A stretch of 64,000 bases of DNA from Eupeodes corollae (taxonomy: Eukaryota > Arthropoda > Insecta > Diptera > Syrphidae). The stretch lies in assembly GCF_945859685.1 (NCBI RefSeq), contig NC_079147.1, forward strand, positions 256,856,572-256,920,571, read 5' to 3'. Below the pieces are notes generated by a model, which worked only from the letters and a program-made list of their open reading frames with translations, was not told the origin of the DNA and did not search any database. The first letter of the stretch is position 1, and every line of letters starts with the position of its first letter. Shown here one piece after another: positions 56,894 to 64,000 of this stretch. The position numbers and the translations under genes were made by a program.

Positions 56894-57250
56894 TTGCAAA
56901 TTGACGGTGACAGTGGTTCCATCGTCGTTTTCAAAAAAGTAAGGTCCAATCATATATCCGGCCCAAAGATCGCACCCAACAATCACTTTTTGTGGATGTA
57001 ATCGTCTCTTTTCAAAACTTCAGGATTCTCAGAACTCCAAATACGACAATTTTGTTTAGTAACATATCCAACTAGTGAGACATGTGCTTCGTCGCTAAAG
57101 AAAATTTTGTTCGAAAAACCACCGTCCACCGCCTGTTGTTCAGACACCCATTCGACATATCTACGACGTTGTGAATGGTCAGATGGCTTCCGCTGTTGTG
57201 TGACTTGATGTAAATGTAGGTGTGCATTCCAATGCAAAATTCGTCATAAT
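56894..57250 (-). pseudogene. Tc1/mariner-superfamily transposase fragment
   Basis: Minus strand: HLHLHQVTQQRKPSDHSQRRRYVEWVSEQQAVDGGFSNKIFFSDEAHVSLVGYVTKQNCRIWSSENPEVL (57237-57000), then after a shift VGCDLWAGYMIGPYFFENDDGTTVTVN (56986-56894). The FSDEAH block carries the first catalytic Asp. It is the same superfamily as the element at 61427-62613 but a different, more divergent member. No inverted ends are visible, and it is truncated at the piggyBac fossil. Confidence 0.85.
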
Positions 57251-57309
57251 GTGCCTTAAGACAGTCCTATTTAACGACAAGGAATCTATACATTCAGAAA
57301 GCTTCGTTT

Positions 57310-58700
57310 AGGATTTGGTATCGGTATTTTAGGGCTGTTTTGAAGTAACTGCTCAACACGTTCCACTCCTGTCCATTTACGATTCCTTTGGCTTCATCTA
57401 AAGTTAAGACGCTCTTTCGCTAGTGTCCTCTTCTGATTGCAGCAAGAATAGGGCACGTTGCTGGGAAGTGCAGTACGTCTTCTCTAACCCTGTGGTTGCA
57501 TAGACTAAACTCTATGTTTTCATCTGCACAATATGGTCGGTAATTCAGATGTAGTAACGCTATAGATTGTCTCTAACGTCTAGAGGTCATCAAAATAGAT
57601 GCTGGCGTGGAGATTGTGCTGCAGACCCATTGTACATACTTCGCGTGTTGCCTCGTTCTGCTATCTCGGTGAACTTACAGACATTGTCTTCTTCAATCCT
57701 TGCGAGCAGTGCATCGAAGCTACACTTCCAGGTATCAGTCCCACTTTCTAGCAATTCAATATTATATGACTGCTCTAGGAGCATCCACCCTCTAAAAAAC
57801 TGCGATTTTCGGTTAAGAAGATGCCGTGCAATGATCCTGGGTATACGATGACTTGGCAGAGCCAGTACTTTCAAAATTTAGTTAAAATGCATTTTTAGTG
57901 TAAAGATGTACAGCGGAGAAAGTCCAGTCTCCAGTTGTTGCATGTAGTTAGGGGTGTTTTCTGGAAGCCAAAATATTTGTTTGATAAAGTATCTCAAAAG
58001 CTTTTCTACTTGGTCATATTGAAGAATTCCCCACACCTGGGCAGCGTAGCACATTATCGATCTCATCACCGCTTCATAGAGCTTATAATTGGCGCTCGGG
58101 GCTATACATATTTTTTGCTGAGGACCGCCTTCCAATTGCAATTGAGAGATTCTTTGATTCTATCAGTTTCGCATTGAGATGTTGGTTGAATGAAAGCTTT
58201 GGTGTTATAGAAACTCCAAGATACATATACTCCTTAACCACCTCTGTCTAAGTTCACATTTTCCCATTTGATCTCTTAATTTCTTGCGAATCTGCCTGTA
58301 CCATTTCTAAAGATGGATACTCCCAGGCTACTGAGCTGGTAGAACAATGCATCCATGTTGATTGAATTGAAAGCTGCTTTGAAATCAATAGAGAGAAAGC
58401 ATATAATTTCGCTCCTTTATCCATATAATATCTACCTATGCACGTTAGTGAAAAGATGTTGTCAACTGTCGAATAATCTTTCCTGAAGCCGGCTTGAAAT
58501 TCACTCAAAAGGTTATAACTTTTTAACTAGGCTGTGAGCCTGTCTAGAATGACGCCAGTGAATATTTTCATTATGGTGTTCAGAAATGATATGCCCGATA
58601 ATTGTTTGGATCTTTATTATCACCTTTTTTAAATATGGGGAGTATAATATTTTTTAATGTAAACCATTATTGTTATTGGTTTAACAACATAGTTTGAAAA
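57310..58700 (-). mobile_element. LINE remnant, same family as 54350-56330
   Basis: Minus strand from 58700: an IILPIFKKGDN-like finger block, then SEFQAGFRKDYSTVDNIFSLTCIGRYYMDKGAKLYAF (58505-58390), with motif A damaged. Next are QKICIAPSANYKLYEAVMRSIMCYAAQVWGILQYDQVEKLLRYFIKQIFWLPENTPNYMQQLETGLSPLYIFTLKMHFN (58120-57878). At the end, near 57480-57320, are the CxxC block and an EAKGIVNGQEWN-like motif. The motif B and YADD region is deleted. It is inactive. Confidence 0.85.
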
Positions 58701-58729
58701 ATGTCGGATTCCAGCCCTTTACCTTTGAA

Positions 58730-61110
58730 ACCGTAAAATGGAATACTAGTTATTCATCTAATATTTTTCTTATAATTCTAAAACTACTTGTATGATCAAA
58801 AACATCATAGAGTGAAATACAAAAATACTCATTTGATTCTACTACTTCCTGCTTCCACTTTCTTTAAAAAGAGTTTAAAATCTTAAGATCATTAACATCA
58901 AGATATCTTCATTTTAATGAAATTAACAAGAATACAATTTCTTTATATATATGCAAATGTCCAACTATAATAAAGACACATTCTTGTTAACATTCCTCTC
59001 GCCTGGTCCTGGTCAAACAGAACCCACAAAGTCTTTTCAATATACAAATCTTAATAAAAATAATATCGCCGCCGCCGCCGGGTGCGTCGCCCTGATGCAT
59101 CTTGACAAAGTTATAAGGAGATCATTAATATAAAGAGACCCCTGCAGCTTTCAAATAAAAAAAAAATTAACAAACCTCTCATCAATAGAGAGGTGACTTC
59201 CAATACATTGTAGTCTTTATGTATGCCCAAGCTGCTGATGTCCCGCAATCAAAATGACCACCCACTGGAGCTGGTTTTCCATTAATTTCTTAATCAAAAC
59301 TATGTACACACAAACAATAACCATAAAAAACTTAACCACGTTAACATTAATTACCACAGCCAACCAACCAACCAACTAACCAACTTATGCCTTAAAACCG
59401 CATGAAGGAGACAATTTTCAGGCATCAGGTCGTACCTTACGTACTATATTCAAACATCGGAATGGAATAAAGAAGCAGAGGACACCTTCGATATGAGGTG
59501 AGCTGCAAGTGAATCCAGTTGAAGACGACAAAACTGCCTTAAGGAATTTGCTGTGCGCGCCAATACCCCGCTCACTCATTAAAATCACACAAGAAAAACA
59601 GGCGTTGTGTCACCCTGTTTATAGTGTCAAAATGCCATACCATATTCACATTGACCATCACGCGTCATCTTCATCTATACACATACGAGCTATCTAGCTA
59701 GCTATATGGCGACTGCATCGAAGGACAATATCCCTGTCCGGTCCGTTGGTTTAAGCCCAAGTTCGCGAGTAAAGCATTTATTGGCAATGCAACAGGTTAG
59801 TTAGCTCATCGATGAACGTGAACGTGAACGTAAGCTTGAACCACAAAACCAGTCCCAAAATGAAGACTGGTTGCTTCCAATGTAATATGATGGTAGAAGC
59901 GTCTTGGTCGCGTGTATATGCGCTGCGGCTGCGCATTGCGCGCACTCACGGTGAAGGACAATTACAAGAGTCTCACATTAGTGCTTGTTGTGTAGACGCA
60001 GCAACATTAATTAAATTGCATTAAAATATGGCGCGCATATAACGCTGGGCATACTCGTATCGTATATATGTATAGTCAGTGTCAGCCAGGCCCAGCATAC
60101 CTCTTCGTCGGTCTGTCGGTCGGTCGGAAAGACGGCCCAAATTGCCTTTGCCTTCGCCTTTGCCATATGCTTTTGCTTCTGAGTTGTTGGTTGGGACATT
60201 GGGCAAATTAAAGCAAAGGGAGGGAATATTACGCAGTTCAAGTTAACATGCTTCTGCAGCCGCTAGCATATTTTTATATCATCTGACGAAATTTGCGCGT
60301 CGGAAGCGTCAAGGCTGAGCGAGATTTAGTGATGAGATCAGTAATTCAAAACGGAAATCACCGATGGTGTTTGGTGGGAGCTCCATTCCCTGAGTAGGCT
60401 ATACACACATATGAATGTACATATATACTGTTTTAAATGGTATAGTAGTATGGAGTGATAATTAGCCATTCACTTGCGTGTTTTAATTAAGTGTGAGGAG
60501 ATCGTTAATTACGGATTAAAAGAGAGGGTGCATCTTGGTTGTTGTTATTTTTTCCTTCATTTTTCCCTCGCATATATCGGACTTTAAACTTGAATTAAAC
60601 AATGAGTCGTTTGCCTTGAGTTTTTGTTAAAGATGTTTTGAACCATTTTTATAAGCCTTTAGTAGATTAAACATAAAATACATGTATTTGCAAAGGAAAC
60701 GTGCGTCATTGATCTGGAAAGAGTCTTTTAAACACCAATTGGTGTTTTTTCTTAATTATTTTGTTCTGGTAAAACCGCACTCCTTGAAGTTATAAAGGGT
60801 CTTCAAGCTTTTACAGCTGACGGCGGCCATGTTGTATGGAGCTACAATTCTTAAAATGGCTGTTATCAATTTTGTCTGTTTTAACAAATCAATTTAAAAA
60901 AAAAACTATCCATGATACAATTTTCTTTTTATCAAATCTGGAGGTATTGTGCTCGGGGAGCTTTCGGCATGATTCACACATTTAGGGGTTGACAGAATTG
61001 TCAAAGTAGCAGGGTCTCCAGCTTTCTTCGTGGAAAGTTTAAATGACCTGGCAGTTGAAAGCGTATAGGTTGAATGATCTCAAAACCTGTTGAAAACTGA
61101 CGTTTGCATT
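58730..61110. other. Noncoding DNA
   Basis: No gene seen. A short GCC run lies at 59068-59081 and a CCAA-type run at 59360-59385. The stretch 59560-60340 is less AT-rich, with CG-containing sequence, which is unlike the mobile elements around it and may be host regulatory or untranslated DNA. Open frames there are under 80 codons and overlap on both strands. Confidence 0.45.
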
Positions 61111-61120
61111 AATAATTCAA

Positions 61121-61210
61121 GGTTAATCAACGTATTTCAAGGTACACGAAGGTACGGCAAGGTACATCAAGATACTTCGAGGAACGTTGAGGAACGTCAA
61201 AGTACGTAAA
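61121..61210 (+). repeat. 10-bp-period tandem repeat, nine units
   Basis: Nine consecutive decamers fit the consensus GGTACNTCAA: GGTTAATCAA, CGTATTTCAA, GGTACACGAA, GGTACGGCAA, GGTACATCAA, GATACTTCGA, GGAACGTTGA, GGAACGTCAA, AGTACGTAAA. There is no length change between units. It is not coding in any evident way. Confidence 0.85.
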
Positions 61211-61388
61211 AGTCAGATATGTTATACGATAGTTTCGAGGTAATTCTGAATGTGAAGACCGAGAACGTGTGATTTGACATCGTTATACTTTTTCTTGTGG
61301 AGGTTTCCGAAATAACAGGTCTATGCGAGGAAGTCACAAAACACAGCGGAACTCAAAGTCAACATGAAAATGACATCATCCGTCAAAT

Positions 61389-61940
61389 TCATTCTGGTTT
61401 ATGTGTTACATTGAAAGTTTTAAATAAAGGGTGTCCCAAAATTAACGCAAGATTTGAATTAAATAGAAAACGCCTCCACGGCCTCCATGGCTTTGCATGC
61501 ACATGCGCACTCTTTTGTTGAAATTTTCCATGACCATTTTGCATAAATGTGGCTGAATTTCGTTGATGCAGCGTTGTGGGCTTGTAGACATAGACTTTTG
61601 ATTTCAAATAACCCCATAAAAAGAAGTTTAATGGTGTTAAATCACACGATCTAGGAGGCCAATTTTGATCACCGAAACGAGAGAGTACACGACCTGGAAA
61701 TGTCTCATGCAGTAATTGAATTGTTTCACGGGCTGTATGACATGTGGCACCGTCTTGTTGAAACCACATATTGGACACATCAATATCATCCAATTTTGGC
61801 AAAAAGAACTGTGTAATCATGTCGCGATATCGAGCACCAGTAACAGTCACTGCTTGACCAGCATCATTTTCAAAAAAATATGGCCCAATTATGCCTCCAA
61901 CCCAAAATCCACACCATACAGTCACGCGTTGTGGATGCAT
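61389..61940 (-). pseudogene. Mariner-type transposase, catalytic C-terminal part
   Basis: Continues from MHPQRVTVWCGFWVGGIIGPYFFENDAG. The second catalytic Asp is in MWFQQDGATCHTA and the third in WPPRSCDLTPLNFFLWGYLKSKVY, with 36 residues between them by my count. Near 61570 a second frameshift occurs: the family's INEIQPHLCKMVMENF block lies in another frame. The open frame therefore runs on through the inverted repeat and stops 38 bases outside the element at 61389. True coding sequence in this frame ends near 61570. Confidence 0.92.
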
Positions 61941-62613
61941 TTGTTTTTCGACAATAACATGTGGGTTCTCCGAACCCCAATGCGGAAATTTTGGCGATTG
62001 ACAAAGCCATCAAGATGAAAATGTGCTTCATCGCTTAGGATGATTTTGCTCGAAAAATCAGGGTCCATTTGTTGATGTTCAATAATCCATTCAACTAACT
62101 CTCTTCTCTGTCCATGGTCATTAGGCTTCAATTGTTGTGTTAATTGAATTTTGTAAGCATGAAGACACAGATCTTTGGTGAGCATACGCTGTAGAGAGGT
62201 TCTTGATATTTGCAATTCTTGTACACGACTTCGAATTGAGGTTCCTGGATTGTCAGCAACACTCTCACGCACTGCTTCGACATTCACATTTGAACGGCTT
62301 GCTTTTGGACGACCAGTGTGTTTGGCGTGTCCAACGGATCCAGTCTCCATGAATTTTTCAATTAATTTCTTCACAGTTGACGAAGTTAAAACACTATTCT
62401 GACCATATTTTGTATGAAATTTTCGAACTGCAGCCGCCAAGCTTTCACTATTTTTGAAATATTCTTTAATAATGAAGACACGTTTTTTTATCGCGTTACG
62501 CTCCATTTTTAATAACCCTATACTGTTAGCTGTTAAATTTTTTCAGGGTTGCCAACACTTCACTGCACAAATGGCGGCAAATTCAAATCTTGCGTTAATT
62601 TTGGGACACCCTT
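61427..62613 (-). mobile_element. Tc1/mariner-superfamily element with perfect 34-bp inverted ends
   Basis: The inverted repeats at 61427-61460 and 62580-62613 are exact reverse complements over 34 bases (AAGGGTGTCCCAAAATTAAC then GCAAGATTTGAATT). TA lies on each side (61425-61426 and 62614-62615), as expected for TA-targeting transposons. The element is 1187 bases long. It carries one transposase gene on the minus strand, broken by at least two frameshifts. It could be moved only by a transposase supplied elsewhere. Confidence 0.95.
61922..62506 (-). pseudogene. Mariner-type transposase, N-terminal part
   Basis: Starts at an ATG 74 bases inside the inverted repeat: MERNAIKKRVFIIKEYFKNSESLAAAVRKFHTKYG, then a helix-turn-helix (STVKKLIEKFMETGSVG, the DUF4817-type N-terminus) and the linker GHAKHTGRPKASRS. 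A second HTH follows (GTSIRSRVQELQISRTSLQRML), and then the first catalytic block KIILSDEAHFHLDGFVNRQNFRI. Near 61985 one base is missing, so the final residues (GVRRTHMLLSKNKCIHNA) are out of frame and the family's GSENPH block is read only in the next frame. Confidence 0.93.
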
Positions 62614-62615
62614 TA

Positions 62616-64000
62616 GTATTCTCGTACGTGGCGTATAAGTACATGGGACTTTTGGCCAGAAGTCTGGGTTTAAACTCTGTAACCTTAAATCGTTTGGATT
62701 TACCATACAAATTATATGTCCTCTGGATTCATTGCTATGAAATAGGAATAGTTGAGAGTTCTAAGTTACAAAGCTCTGTTTCGGAAATTTTGCACATTTT
62801 GGATGAGGTCATCTAGAAAAGTAAGTAAAGAGTACATAACTCTTATTGTATCCACAGACCTAATCGAACATTCAACCACATAAACGGCTAAACTCCCACA
62901 AAACTAGATTTATGTATACATTTTCACTCCCTTCTTTTTGTAAAAGGCGTCTTTGTTCCCATAAACTATACACAGTCTTTTATACCTACAGGTCTTTTCT
63001 ATATGCATTAGGAAAAAGAACCTACTAAATGTTTTAAATACGTCACAAAAATGGACATGCCTTTCATTTGTGTGTTATGTTAACATTTCCGGGATCATTT
63101 CTCAGTAAAGTTCGTCGCATGGATCATTCGTCTCACACTCACACCCCAATCCAAAACACGCGCATTTAACTGTCAGTCAGTATGAAATTCAAGTCGAACG
63201 AAAATGTTCAAAAAGAAAAAAAATTGAATTAATGTCTACTGTCAGTCAAAAACACCCTAATGTGACAATATCCACTCACAACAGTCTTTTTAATTATAAA
63301 TCGATCGTAATCTCTCATTTTTCTTGAACCATTTTATACCAAAAGAGGTCCCATTGTCCAAGCAAAGCATATATTGTGTTTATATGGCGGACTGGACCGC
63401 CTCCACCATTATTATACCGATATACATGGTATAACAGGGTAACCACTCGAGGTACACATTAATAATTACAATGTAAACCAACAGCAATGCAACACAGATC
63501 CCTATCAGCAGCTGCTGTTGTTGTTAAACTGTGCGCTGCACCAGCTCCATAGTTTGTTACTATAAAGCATTTTTCTGCTGCTGCTTCTGTAGCACCTTCA
63601 AGTCCAAGGAGAGAGGACTTCGCTATACATTCTGGACTGCACACCACCGTCTTATAAATTGACACACTCCAGTTGGTTTAAGAAGGTTTTGGTTTTGGGC
63701 AGCACAAAGTCTAAGTAAACATCGGGCATAGTGTGGTGCACTTCACTGCACTGCACCACAGTCGAGTGGCGCCCACTCAGCTATCACATTTTTGTCGCCG
63801 TAGTCGATATCGTCGAAGTAGTCGCGGGTCTTTGTCGTCGTCGTATCGCATCGCTCGCGCCAAATGGCATTTGCAATTAATCATACTTTTTTGAACCTCA
63901 ATGATGGAGTACTGTTGGGGCAGCGCAGCCAAGTCATGCTGCAAAAGAGAGCGGACTGCAATGCAATGCAACTATATCTTTCGAGATTAGTTTGTTAATT
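62616..64000. other. Noncoding DNA to the window end
   Basis: No gene recognised. The part at 63100-64000 is less AT-rich and has CAG/CTG-rich and GTCGT-rich runs (63500-63600, 63790-63860). It looks like host 5'-flanking or intronic DNA and may belong to a gene beyond the window. Confidence 0.45.
63171..63205 (+). promoter_or_regulatory. Weak core-promoter candidate (initiator plus MTE-like motif)
   Basis: TCAGTC matches the insect initiator pattern TCAKTY. About 16 bases after its A, CAAGTCGAACGA matches 9 of 12 positions of the Drosophila MTE consensus. The spacing is about two bases short of the usual +18, so this is only a candidate. Confidence 0.2.

Noticed and set aside
61121..61210. 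CRISPR-like array
   Set aside because: Units are contiguous decamers without spacers, in eukaryotic DNA.

Overview
The window is AT-rich, repeat-dominated eukaryotic DNA. The mobile elements (jockey-like, RTE-like, LOA/I-like and CR1/Daphne-like LINEs, tRNA-derived SINEs, a Tc1/mariner-superfamily element, a piggyBac fossil and foldback-like repeats) point to an insect, most likely a fly; that assignment is inference. I recognise no intact host gene. The only long intact reading frame is ORF2 of a LINE (12570-15437). A run of exactly 200 N at 18299-18498 is a scaffold gap.

Layout. Positions 1-18298 (copy A) and 32813-49256 (copy B) are direct copies of one segment of about 17 kb. In order, the shared segment holds a SINE on the minus strand, a well-conserved noncoding block, an RTE-like LINE on the minus strand, AT-rich DNA, foldback-like repeats, another conserved noncoding block, a degenerate repeat tract and a 5'-truncated jockey-like LINE. 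The copies differ by insertions and deletions. Copy A alone carries a 3.4-kb LINE at 12471-15848, and copy B keeps the empty site. Copy A lacks about 1.4 kb of the RTE 3' part. Copy B alone carries two nested LINEs at 41765-44918. The pair is either a tandem segmental duplication or two divergent haplotypes laid end to end by the assembler; the gap inside copy A makes the second possibility serious.

Between the copies (18499-32812) lie noncoding DNA, two opposed RTE fragments (20712-22277), a foldback arm split by an LOA/I-like LINE with a 13-bp target duplication (22278-25865), about 2.7 kb of noncoding DNA, a foldback-like element (28608-30826) and two LINE remnants (30840-32575).

Right of copy B (50282-64000) lie a degenerate repeat tract, noncoding DNA, a SINE, a piggyBac-type transposase fossil split by a LINE (53585-56893), a mariner-type fragment, a second minus-strand LINE of the same family as the splitting one, more noncoding DNA with an almost exact 10-bp-period repeat (61121-61210), and a Tc1/mariner-superfamily element with perfect 34-bp inverted ends and TA target sites (61427-62613). 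The last 1.4 kb is noncoding with one weak core-promoter candidate.

Nothing here works as a gene pathway. The value of the window is the stratigraphy of nested insertions, the paired filled and empty sites, and the foldback family built from inverted arrays of roughly 176-bp subrepeats.
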